DNA of 64,000 bases from Fistularia commersonii. Its lineage: Eukaryota > Chordata > Actinopteri > Syngnathiformes > Fistulariidae. Both the position numbers and the translations under genes were made by a program. Positions 37,701 through 48,539 of the stretch are shown here, piece after piece; the stretch's first letter is position 1, and each line of letters begins with the position of its first letter. Where the stretch lies: positions 19,353,567-19,417,566 of the forward strand of contig JBBMNZ010000005.1 in NCBI GenBank assembly GCA_037954325.1, read 5' to 3'. A model generated the notes under the pieces. The model ran no database searches, was not told the origin of the DNA, and saw only the letters and a list, made by a program, of their open reading frames with translations.

Positions 37701-39673
37701 TGAATTGAGTCGGAGAGATAAGGGCTTTAAGAATATTGCACAAAGTTCTATTTCCTTTTGTATTCACCTCTATTTCCGTCCTGTATCCTGCTTGAAATGC
37801 AACGGTGCTTCGTCACTATAGCCTCGGATACAACGGTTATCAGCCTATATTGATTTCAAGAGGCGAATAGGGCGAAACGCTTTACTGATCTCTTATCCGC
37901 CCGCCAAGCAAATCCAAAATGTTTTCAGTTTGAGTTTACTTTTGGAGCCTAAGACAAACTACAACCAGCGTTATCCGCAAGCACTAAAGTAAAGCCCTTT
38001 GCTGAAAAAACAAAACATAAGATTTTGCTGGTGAGAGTGAGAGTGAGAGGTCGCAGTGCATGCGGGGAAGGATATAAACTGAAAGATTGCAAAAGATTGG
38101 TCTTACTGAGTGCTGTTCCAGCCATGCAGAATGCAATAAATGGGTTTAAGAGGTGAAAAGCGGGGTAGAATGAAGGTGACGCTTGGAACGTAGAGATGGA
38201 AAAGCGAGGAGTAAGTGGCAAGAGGGTTATTTAAGATGACAAGGTTAAAAGGAGAGTCACAGAGAATATGCATAATCAGTAAGGAGGTCTTAAAAGCATG
38301 GATTATAATTATATAATCAATGGAACTTGCAAGGAAGTGAAAGGAGAGAGCATCTGAGGAAATGCATAAGTACAAGAAGGTATGACAAAATGTCAAAATA
38401 AGATGTTTATCTAGGTTTTGAAAGATGGGACTGAAAGGGGTAATGGGGGGTCAAATCAAGAATAAGAATAACTTTATTTATTGTTGTGCCAGAGTTTCAA
38501 GTAAAACATAACAATAATAGAAGGAAGGAGGGAGAATAAGAAATACAAATAAAATATAAAGTGTCAAAGTTAAGGCTATAAAGTGTTTTAAGGTCTTAAA
38601 AAGTACACAGAGGAATTGAAAAGTTATTAAATTCAATTCAATTTAAAAAATTACCCACGTGTGGATTCAGGAACAACCGGGAACAAGACTTGTGTTTTCT
38701 AATTTGAAAATCAGATATTCAAAAGGTCAAATGTGTTATTTTGTGCCAGAAAGTACAGGGGGACGAAAACGCGCCTGGGGTCAGTCGAAATTGTGTCAAA
38801 TCAGAGAAACGGCATAAAACCGGCCAAATTAAGAACCTACCCGGGATAACTGGAAAATTCACCACGAAATCCCTGACAATAAAGTAGAAATTACCTGCAA
38901 GGGAACATGAAATTATTAACTACCAATTTGAACAAAATAAAATCATCCAAAATTGAAATTTATGCAAAATGTCAAATGAATAAGTCTAAAATTAGATATC
39001 TGAGAGTACAGTCAGTTGCACTGTTTCTAATTTTTATTCTGCTTTAAGCAACCGTTCCAGTTTGTCCCTCGGGCACAGCGATGGGTTGATCCAGGTTTGC
39101 CGTTATTCAGACATTCAATTAAAATATCTTAAGGAGAGAAGAGGACAGAGGAGGAAAAGAGCGCAGAATGGGTTGAAGCAAGGTGAGGCAGGGCGTTGTG
39201 TTGCTGTGAGACGGCCTGAGCCCTCGAGGGTCGAAGGGTTGCATCGAATTCCTAATGAGGAAAGAACTGCAAACAAGAGCTTCCACTCCTTGTGGGAATC
39301 ATGCAAACCTCCTTTAGGAGGGAGTGAACTTTATCTTCTCTTCATCTTCCCCTTATTCCACCTTCCATCCCTGGAGGAAGCACAACTGATTTCCCCACGA
39401 GCAACAGGCTCAGCGGCTTTGGAAATATCTTACAGCGGTGAGGGGTAAAATGGCAAACCAAGATCATGACACTCCAAGGGCTGGTTCTACTAGCTACACA
39501 GAAAGAAAAAGACCTGCTTATGATATTGTTATGAGATATTATTACCATAAACAAGATTATCAACTGAGTAGATAACTATGAGGGGTGGTTTAGGTATACT
39601 ATAATTTTATTGGGTTTAAAAAAAAAAAAAAAAGGCTTCTGAATGCAGAAGTAAGCCACAGTATAATCTAAAT
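34742..39673. other. Gene-free interval
   Basis: No exon recognised. It holds a short GTCGAGCC triplication near 35548-35573, a G13 run at 37014-37026 and a LINE stub at 38458-38620. Open frames of 157 and 164 codons on the minus strand show no known domain. Confidence 0.5.
38458..38620 (-). repeat. LINE 3'-tail fragment, family A
   Basis: Shares AAGAATAAGAATAACTTTAT, TTGTTGTGCCAGAGTTTCAA and AAGGCTATAAAGTGTTTTAA with 42015-42330 in the same orientation. The piece between TTTATT and TTGTTG is shortened. It is a dead copy. Confidence 0.7.
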
Positions 39674-40878
39674 CAGGGGTTCAACCAGGCCCGCAGGATA
39701 CTATTGAAAGTGAAAAAATGCATAAGACAAGGATTTATTTTTTTTAATTAAATGCAATTCAAGAATTTTCCGCTAGGGGCGCACTATTTTGGTCAGAGTA
39801 GATGGCGATCTGCATCACTGAGACGGACCAATCAGTAGACGTTATCAATGTACCACCTGCTGCTTGTTATGACGTTTTTTTCTACCCTGTTCTCCACCTC
39901 CCCACTACGCCCTCATTAGCCAAAATGTCGTTATAAAAATAGAGAAAAGTAGTTAAAGAGTGTAGGATTTTCAAAGAAAAATGGACTACGTCCTATTTAT
40001 TTACGGTGACGCATGGGAAACCTTCGTGCTTGGCGTGTTTGCAACAAGTTTCGGTATTTAAAGAATATAATATACGGCGCCACTACGAGACCCATCAGAG
40101 CGAAAAATATGACAGCTTGCAAAGACAACTGAGAAGAGATAAGATCAACGAATTGCTGGCGGGTCTGAGGAAACAGCGTCCACTTTCACCCATAGCCGAG
40201 AAATCAGCGAAGCAGCGGTAAAAGCCAGCTAGCTAATTGCTAGCGAAAATGTGCAATTTAAAGTTAGTCACCAGCTTCACTACAAACGAGTATGGTGGAA
40301 TTCAATTTTCATGCAACTCCATACATTTTCAGTATGTATTGTATGTGTATGCATGTTTCATGTATGAAGTTTACACATTTACAGGACAGGTGAACACTTT
40401 CTTCCGTATTCATTTAATAACACTCTTTTTAGTTTGTAGGGTGAAGCAGGGATTCAATTCAGATTTTATATGCACATGTGTAAATGGTTTAAAAATCCCT
40501 TTCTTTATAAGTCTCATTTAATCTTAAAGTGCATTACTATATTTTTCAATACAATTACTTGTTAAAGTTTTGTGCCTTTGTACAATCAGTGGAATCGCAT
40601 GATCACATGATTGCAATGCATACATGTGAATGATAGAAGTAAATTTCACTTTTGTCGAACGAAATATGAGGTGTTTCATGAAATGTTTTGTAAAGGGATT
40701 GTTCATGAAATTCCAAGATTTTCCTAATGTTCTTGTACTTCTTTACACCAAAACAGAGGAAAGACAAGATATTTTGGTTATTTATTGCTGAGTATGCCAT
40801 TATTTTAACGGTCCGGCCCACTTGACATCTACCTTGGCCGTATGTGGCCCGCCATGAGAAATGAGTTTGACACCCCTG
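39674..40878 (+). mobile_element. hAT transposon, 1205 bp, BED-finger remnant, perfect 8-bp TSD
   Basis: The element begins CAGGGGTTCAA and ends TTTGACACCCCTG, with GGCCCGC words near both ends, and is flanked by identical 8-mers ATCTAAAT at 39666-39673 and 40879-40886. The frame around 39960-40221 includes KWTTSYLFT, GKPSCLACLQQ and YNIRRHYETH, a C-x2-C...H-x4-H BED-type zinc finger like that of GTF2IRD2/ZBED-related hAT transposases. The frame has no clean ATG and stops before any catalytic domain, so this is a non-autonomous deletion derivative. The perfect duplication suggests a fairly young insertion. Confidence 0.88.
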
Positions 40879-43800
40879 ATCTAAATCATCTAACATTCAA
40901 CTTGTAAGTTGACTGACTTTTGAGGATTTTTGTTTACATGTTTGACGGTCGAGCCTTACGGTGTGCTGACTGTTTTTGAAATGCCATACAGTGATCACTC
41001 GGTTATCATTTTGGAAAATTTAAGAAATTACATATCACAATGACAAGGTTATTACTATATAGGCCAACCTAATTCTTGATATTAGACATTATATTGTAGT
41101 AATCTTAAACGCGTGGAGTTAGAAGGAACCACATTCAATAGCAAACAAACACTCGCACCGATCCAACCTCGACAGACCAGGCTAAAGGAAAGGAGCCAGG
41201 AGTCCATTCAATAATACCTCAAATTAGACGAAATGGCTTCTGAAATTACATTTTCTGGGGTTCTCCCCTTTAAGTGCATGACTGCAGCTTGATATTCATT
41301 TCCTGTGGGAGTAGGTCGAACGTCACATCAATCAAACATCTCACAGATTCATCTTACAGCCATTCACAGGCTGAAATGAGCCTACCAGAATATATCTGAT
41401 GACAAAATGTTGCTTTATCCAATTGAGGTCAGGCTGTCAATTCCTATGTTGTGGATTTACAAGATCGTTTAGTGTTCACGTGTCAGACACACAGAGAAGA
41501 TAAGCAAACCTTGAACCTCTATTGTAAACATTTCAATCATCCCATGCAAATTGCAGCATGTACAGCAACGCCACCTCAGGCCGCACAATGGCCGATGTCC
41601 ATATTCACAATCAGGGTTGCCCACGGCATCTCTGATGATCACTGTTCAGTGGGCGACCGCTAAACACTTTCCTTTTTCTGTGAATGAAAACAACAGCTCA
41701 AGCTTGGAGGGGCCCGCCCAAGCCCACCCGAGCCATGCTGTGCTGCTGCCATCTAGTGTTTGAAGGAAACACTGGATTCCTGCAACACGAGCACATTTTC
41801 ACCCTGGGTCAGGCGCTGATCGATACATTTGCAATGGCATACTGAAACAACCGCTTCTCAATGCTTGCGCAAGCACATTTGCAAAGTATAATGGTGCCGT
41901 TACAGAGACTCCAGCAAAAACAAAAAAAGACAACCTGATGAGGGAGCCTACTGGATGTTCAGGTGATCAGGTATTGGGATATAAGATTGATTATCTTTTT
42001 TTTTTTTTTTTTTAAGAATAAGAACAACTTTATTTATCCCGAAGGAAATTGTTGTGCCAGAGTTTCAAGTAAAACATAACAATAATAAATAATAGTAGGA
42101 AATTGTATAAACAGTAAAAAAAAAAAAAAAAGGGGGGGGATAAGAAATACAAATAAAACTACAAAATGTCAAAGTCAAGGCTATAAAGTGTTTCAAGGTC
42201 TTAAGTGCAAAGATTTGAAGATTCCCTGCAGCTGAAGGAAGAGGAATTAAAAAGTCTGATAGCCTCAGGTAGGGAAGACCTCCTGTGGCGTTCAGTGGAG
42301 CTCCTTGGTGGTATCCATCTACAACTGACAATAGTACGAAATAGAAAAAAAATGCCCCCATTGTCAATGCACAGCTATATCGCAATATACAATGCGTTGC
42401 TGAGTGATAGAAAACACTTCGGTGGACCAAAATATAATCACCTCACATACGGACTCCTCAATGAAAACAGGAACAAGGATCAGATCAATGACTCCTTGTC
42501 TCAGTCTGTTTATCCCTCTCTCTACCCTGCACTGGATTTCAAGAGTGCAGTACAATGGGATGTTATTGCACGGGTCAGGATTATTGAAGCCTTAAATTCG
42601 ATTTTGTCATTCCACCTATCTGGACGCTTCTCCTCCCTTGACAAGATAAAAATACTGTGAAGGTAAACTGACAGCAGATGCCATTATGGAGGAATCGCAT
42701 GCCCTCGCAGTGCAGGTATTTCAGCCTTTCCCAAAAACACGCCGTCCTCAGGGATAGACCCATCTCAAACCCAGCTCAGCAATCACTGCCTGCATATTTA
42801 TGTATATGCAAGTTCACCGTATGTGTGGTTTATAATTATAAAAGTAAGATTTTGCATAAGTGACATGAGGTAGCTTGAAGGATGGATCAGGAACACATCT
42901 ATTATTCATGTGTAGTTAACTTTTAAATAATTTCTGTGTGGTAAAAAAGATGCGCGAGAGCACTGTCTGACTTTTTCGGTGATCGTGTTTCATCAAAACT
43001 GGATATTGTGTTCCTCTGTCGTTTGCCTAAATTGCCTCCATTTTTGTAATTAGTTTTCAGCTTGTTTTTTTTCCCCCCTATGCACCTTTTCCCATAAAGT
43101 CTTTCCAATGCTTGGCTGGCCAGAGTGCCTCAAAAAATTTAAAGTACCTTGACGGGTCCGGGGAGACCGTCAAAATCCCAAAAGTGAATCATGAAAGACA
43201 GCCTGAAAATGGAGGTCTGAGAATGAAAGTGACAAGTGCATGAATTATCACAGATGGGATTATTCTTTTGGGGACATCAGCGCTCACCTGACTGGATTTT
43301 ATCATGCAAAGAACATTAGATTCAGGAGAACAAGGGGTTTTAAACCTTTGTTTGACTTCTCCGGCTTTTTCATAACCACACTATTGTGTAATTTGGAAGA
43401 CTGGCTGTCTTCTGACTATAATAGATATGAGAATAGAATTCTTTGTAGTGTTTGCACAGCACAAATGACACAGTAACACAAAAGAATCCAATATAAGAGG
43501 CAGCACTGTCATCATCCAGCTCCAGCTCACACTGAAGCTGCAGGCTTTGGGAGACGCGATCATATTTGAAATCCTTCAGATTATCTATGAGGGAACACAT
43601 TTTTGCGGGCTGATTTATATTTTCCCCGCTAGTCATCACATTGGAGTTTGCTTATGGTTTCTATGCAATACAGAGTAATTAAATGTATAAAGCAATTTCA
43701 GTTTTAAAATTAGTGCTCCAATCCAAGCGCTGCTGAGTCACACAATAAAATGGTGATGATGTTTAACAACCTAATTCAGCTTCCTGTATGCAGCTATTTT

Positions 43801-46764
43801 CCTCCCAATATTAAATTTGTTTTTCCACTTGAGTTAGCCTTATAATCAGGTAATTCTTTCCTGCTTTGTTTTTATTGTGTCTTTTGGGGAATTTGAAGAC
43901 AAATATTAGTGAGCAACACGGAGATGTTTAAGAAAATCCTATGCATATTTTTAACTACATTTCTTAACCATTTTCATTTATGACTATGTCCAAAAGAATT
44001 TGCAGAAAAGGGATTTATAACATTGTGTCTCATTCAGTGCTTTAACTACTGAGCTTATATTGCTCCTATTTGTGGCCAGGCCTCCCTTGTAAATTAGAAT
44101 TCTGAAACAAACAGAATGAACAACAAATCTGGACGCTCGGGGCACTGAGAGGTGAAAATAAGCTCCTTTATTCAAGATTATGAGGAGTATTAAGTTGTAA
44201 GCTGCCTGCTGTGATATTTGGCGTTGTCTGCAGTCATTTTATTCTCTCTGATTCAGTCAGACAACAAACAAATGACTCGTGATAAGAGGCTGCCGCTGAC
44301 ATGCACACCCTGATGAAAAATGGTCACTATTACTTGTATACATTGAACTTAATAAAATTACAGAGAAAATACTATGTCAGTGGGATAAGTAAGCATTAAT
44401 ACGCGAGGGAGGTCATGCCCTATCAGATGACACATACATCTGTACTTATCTAAAGCAATTTGCAAGCCTCTTGTTTTTCCTGTTTTGAAATGCTGTGCCA
44501 GTTTCAGGTCACTTGTGAGCAGTCTGAGGCTGGAGGTCCCACTGCGATAAAGAGACTCCATTTTCAAGGATGCAGGACCACACTTATCTCCCCAGCCCAG
44601 AAAGGCCACTGATATCTCTATTTCCTCTAAATGCACATATTAAATCTGTAAATGCTTGTGTATTCACACAAGCAGAAATACACACTTTGACTGTCTTGTC
44701 ACAGGGAGAAACACACACACAGACAACAAAACAGCAGTCTACAGCTAAAGATAAAAACAAGGATTGCCCCATGTCATATATACTGTTTGTCTTTGTAATG
44801 CACTCCCTCCGTCCTTTGTGAAAATAAGTTCTACAGTGTCGGTTGTGTGTCGTGCCCTCGTCACACGTTCAGCGACACCCCTTCGAAAAAAAACACAGCC
44901 TCACGGGTATGAAAGGTTAGGAGTCGGGTTTGTTCAGGGTGAAATTCATTTCACGAACGTGTCCATATTACACTCCATGGTCATTTTGTTAGTCTCCATT
45001 TGTATTTTTACACCATGTTGCTATGATCACTGCTCAGCCAGTCGGTTAATTATTGAAAGGTATAATCTGTGTTCACTTTCTTAATCATCAGCAGACTGTC
45101 CGCTGCAGTTTTTAAATTAAGGCCAACTGACAGGGAACATAAATAGCATCATTATCAGCTGTAATCACTATTAACGGCTTGCGATGCAAGTGTGTGAACA
45201 ACACAGGAAAGGATTTTATGAGCTTGATTAATAACAGACAACATAAGCTCGAGTAATAACATCCTCTCAAGGGGGAAAAAAAATGCTATTGCCACCACAG
45301 CTGAACAAACCAGAACAAAATTTTACACTCTAAAAATGGCTTCTCTACTAAGAGCTTCATAATCCTAACACACAAATTTGGATAATAATATACAATAAAT
45401 ATGATCAAATAAATCCTGCAAACCCTTTAAAACTGTCACTTGAACTTTTTTTTTGTTTATTTCCACAGGAAAAAAAAAATCCATTGCGTTTAAGAGCCGC
45501 TTTTCAAGAGAGTCCTTGTCAAGACAGGCAAATACAAATCATATTCGTACAAAGTTACACAGTTAAAACACAAAAAATAGCAAAATCATATGAAAAAGTA
45601 CATTACATTTATTAGGAGAAACAAGTGCACGTAATGGAGGCATCAAGAAGCCTCAAAATGCTCAATGAAATGAACTCAGCTTTCAGTCTTTGTGCAACAT
45701 ATTCCATGCAGATTTTACCCAATTCATTACAGGTATATTGAACGGAAAGAGTAAGGATCAGAATTTCTCCCTACAACAAAGGTACAAATGTAGGTAGGCG
45801 GTAATCCCAGTGTTTCCTTATAAATGAAAGGCCATCCTACCAGGTAGCATAACTCGCAATGGTGTGCTGATACTTTACAATCAGTAATGAACATCAGAGA
45901 AGCATGAACACTGTCAATCGTTGAAAGGATCAAGCAGAAGTATTCATCTACAATCCAGCTCCATAATCCAGCACAGACAAAAAACAAAAAGTTGCAGCAA
46001 CAGGCTGCTTTTTGCATTAAAAGACAAACACAGCCTATTTCTGAAGTGAAGCCCTTCGATATGCGAACTAAAAGTGAAGCGGTCCTGACACATAAGTATC
46101 CACACATTTTAATAACTCTATTTTTCCTCCCTCCAGAACAGATACAGAAGGCATCATTTATGGCCACTTCCTAGAATTGGGAAAAAAAAAACTTAGTTTT
46201 GAAGAGCCTTTATCTCTGAAAATTGTATTTTACGTTTCCATGTTGCGATATCTTGTTTAACTCTTAGGATCAGCTAAGGGAATGTATTCTTAATTGCTAA
46301 GGAGATGATTACAAACACTCTGGTTATGTCCTCCTTAATGGGAAAGCAATGCAAAACAACGGACTGATGTTTTTCAAACTCAACCAAACACATGAATTTT
46401 GACTGAAGTCTGCTGTGTGATCATATAATCTCCCAACAAAATGAATAAACCAAAGGTTCATCATCAGAAGCTAATAAAATAAAGACATCAAGAGAGGGAA
46501 ACCATGGCTTTGAAAATAGGATCACACTGTATTTCCTACTCAAATATGCAATAACAAATTTGCCAATTTCAAGACAGAAAAAAAAACATTTCTTCAAGTC
46601 AAGTTCATGCATTTGAAGTGGAGGAAAATGTATCAGAAAAATTAAGATGAAAAGGGCCAGTAGTGCATGTATGTTTACAGATGAGAATACAAATTGCAGA
46701 TGAGAGTCTAAGCTAATGACTGCGGCATGCTAACACCTTCAAAAACAATGGGGTAACTACATTA
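40879..46764. other. Gene-free interval upstream of tmem229a
   Basis: Apart from the LINE fragment at 42015-42330 no repeats are obvious. 43640-45200 is AT-rich, of mixed sequence and almost free of recognisable transposons, with several TAATTA/ATTAAT words, so conserved regulatory sequence is possible but unproven. No exon recognised. Confidence 0.45.
42015..42330 (-). repeat. LINE 3' fragment, family A, longest copy
   Basis: The minus-strand copy ends GGCACAACAATTTCCTTCGG then GATAAATAAAGTTGTTCTTA. Further in, it holds the AGGAGGTCTTCCCTACCTGA and GCTATCAGACTTTTTAATTC block common to fish LINE 3' regions. An A16-G7 run interrupts it at about 42117-42138. Confidence 0.72.
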
Positions 46765-46913
46765 GCATGCTAACACATGGCTACACAACTACATTAGCAT
46801 GCTAACACATAGCTACACAACTACATAAGCATGCTAACACATGGCTACACAACTACATTAGCATGCTAACACATGGCTACACAACAAAATTGGCATGCTA
46901 ACACATAGCTATC
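46765..46913. repeat. 32-bp minisatellite, about 4.7 copies
   Basis: Units of 32 bp start at 46765, 46797, 46829, 46861 and 46893, each opening GCATGCTAACACATGGCTAC (one or two substitutions per unit). A degenerate extra unit may precede it at 46726. Each unit carries the palindrome GCATGC. The array lies about 610 bp upstream of the tmem229a CpG island. Confidence 0.92.
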
Positions 46914-47199
46914 ATCAACTTAAGCTAAGTGTCATAGTTACCTACAGTGGAACAGGAACGAACACCCGAAACCTGCTGGAAGCTTTAGTGGTCACGCACT
47001 TCTGTGAGTATACGAAAACATTTATACTTTAAATGAAAAAAACTATGACGTGACTTTGAGTGAGGGAAAAGTGTTGTGTATGTCAACAATCCAGCTCGCT
47101 TTCATAGCAGCTGCAATAATCAGTTGATACCTAATTAGTTCCATTCACTGTCACTCGTTGACGTATGTCGGTACTGATGTAAATGCTTATATTCGGAGG

Positions 47200-47217
47200 A
47201 AAATAAACGTTTATTTT
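47200..47217. repeat. 18-bp perfect palindrome
   Basis: AAAATAAACGTTTATTTT reads identically on both strands. It lies about 300 bases upstream of the tmem229a start codon and carries AATAAA on both strands plus ATAAACG, a forkhead-like core, in both directions. Confidence 0.8.
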
Positions 47218-47379
47218 ACTTAATAAAGAAAGTCACGTTCCAAAACCTCCACCGGGTTTCATAACCACACGGTTTGATTGCATTAAGACGCAGAAGCTAG
47301 AGGGGGAGTGACCCTCTAAAGGACTGTTCTCCAAAATCCGAGTTTCTTCAAGCGGTACGTGAACGCATCACAGCGTCAG

Positions 47380-48330
47380 CGCGGTGGCAGGTGATGCTTT
47401 GCAGCCGCGGCGCAGCGGCGCGACCACCGCACAGCGCTCCTCTGCGGGGATCGGGAACCCCAGCCTCCCTCACACACACCCCTCAGTGATTCTCGTAAAA
47501 CTCCCGGGATAGCGACGCGAATGCCTCGGCAACGGGAGCCGTCCGGAGAGAGCGAGGACGCGGCTGGGCCGCCGCGGGAGCTGCCGCGCTGGATGCGGCT
47601 GTACTTCTACGGGATGCACGGTGTGACTCTGGATGTTCTGCTCTCCTCCTTGCAGGGGGTCGTAAACCATCGGGACCCCAAGCTGCTGGGGTTCTCCTCG
47701 CCGTATCTCTGCGTCTTGCATTCACTGAGCCACTTCGCGCTGGAGAACATTTACTCGCAGAGGAGATGTTTCCGAGGTCGGCCTGTGGTTTTTCATCTGG
47801 TCTTCTATCCGTGCGTCTACATCGGGCTGCAGATCCTGGTCGGGAACATCAACACCCTAACCGGGCAGGTGAGGGTGGTGTCGGCCACGCAGCTGGTGGT
47901 GCACTACATCCTGGCTCTGTATTTCGCCTGGGTGTTCCACGAAGGGTTCTCCCGGTTGCGGTATCAGCCCCCCTTTCCACCCGCCCCGCAGCGCCGGGCC
48001 CGCCGGGGGCCTCCCCGCAGCCTCCCCGGCTTTGCGCGGTTCCTCTTCTTCGGCATGCACGGCTTCCTCGACGAGGTGGTCTTCACCTCCGTCTTCAACC
48101 TGGTGGAAAAGTCGGACCGGAGCCTCTGCGGCCACACGTCCCTGTGGTCCTTCCTGATGTACGGCAGCTGCAGCTTCGTGGTGGAGAAGCTCTACCTGCA
48201 CCTGCACTTCAGCAGAGGCTGGGGGACCTGGAGGAGGCTGCCCATCTACATCTGCTTCATCTACACCTGGGAGCTCTCCTGGGGCCTGGCCCTCAGGCAG
48301 TTCGGCGCCTGCTCCTGGGACTACTCCCAT
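47380..48330 (+). promoter_or_regulatory. CpG-rich island covering the tmem229a promoter and 5' coding region
   Basis: From about 47380 the base composition changes abruptly from AT-rich intergenic DNA to GC-rich DNA dense in CG dinucleotides, including several CGGCGC and GCGGCG words just before the start codon. The density continues through the first 800 bases of the CDS. This is the usual appearance of a vertebrate CpG-island promoter. No TATA box is obvious. The transcription start is not determinable by eye. Confidence 0.6.
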
Positions 48331-48513
48331 TACCCGCACAACTTCATGGGACTCATCACCCTCCTCTACCTGCCAGGATGGGTCTGCCTGAGCTTGTACC
48401 AGGACGTGCTCTCCAACGTCCTGCTCAGCATCAAATGCTCTGAAGACAAGAGTCACCTGAGGGAGCGGATGGGGGAAGTCGATGGAAAGCAAGAGGGGAA
48501 GAAGGTGCTTTAA
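47521..48513 (+). CDS. tmem229a: Transmembrane protein 229A, complete single-exon CDS
   Basis: An uninterrupted 330-codon frame from ATG to TAA with no intron, in a GC-rich setting. I recognise the product as TMEM229A, a polytopic membrane protein of poorly known function; the family is assigned to the CmpB-like putative ABC-permease domain. Hydrophobic stretches lie at about residues 26-48, 61-78, 88-110, 122-143, 172-195, 207-229, 240-258 and 274-303. The N-terminus (1-24) and the C-terminus (305-330, rich in K, E and D) are polar, and a proline/arginine-rich linker (149-170) separates two halves. The halves look like an internal duplication: 26-78 and 173-225 align without gaps and share the YGMHG/FGMHG motif and an ENIY/EKLY motif. 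It is slightly shorter than human TMEM229A, mostly at the termini as far as I recall. The start has a weak Kozak context (C at -3), but no better in-frame ATG was seen nearby. It is convergent with the downstream hyaluronidase. Identity is confident; biochemical role is unknown. Confidence 0.95.
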   Translation: MPRQREPSGESEDAAGPPRELPRWMRLYFYGMHGVTLDVLLSSLQGVVNHRDPKLLGFSSPYLCVLHSLSHFALENIYSQRRCFRGRPVVFHLVFYPCVYIGLQILVGNINTLTGQVRVVSATQLVVHYILALYFAWVFHEGFSRLRYQPPFPPAPQRRARRGPPRSLPGFARFLFFGMHGFLDEVVFTSVFNLVEKSDRSLCGHTSLWSFLMYGSCSFVVEKLYLHLHFSRGWGTWRRLPIYICFIYTWELSWGLALRQFGACSWDYSHYPHNFMGLITLLYLPGWVCLSLYQDVLSNVLLSIKCSEDKSHLRERMGEVDGKQEGKKVL

Positions 48514-48532
48514 GTTCACCTCAGGCTGACAA

Positions 48533-48538
48533 AATAAA
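48533..48538 (+). terminator. Candidate poly(A) signal of tmem229a
   Basis: A canonical AATAAA hexamer lies 20 bases after the tmem229a stop codon, which would give a very short 3' UTR. Other AT-rich sequence follows, so a more distal site could be used instead. Confidence 0.35.
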
Positions 48539-48539
48539 T

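Noticed and set aside
42205..42660. 151-codon plus-strand frame
   Set aside because: Its first third is antisense to the LINE fragment and the remainder has no family resemblance.
46765..46913. CRISPR-like array
   Set aside because: The 32-bp units are directly adjacent without variable spacers and the genome is eukaryotic; it is a minisatellite.
47766..48443. 225-codon frame overlapping tmem229a in another phase
   Set aside because: Alanine/arginine/proline/leucine-rich shadow typical of GC-rich coding DNA.
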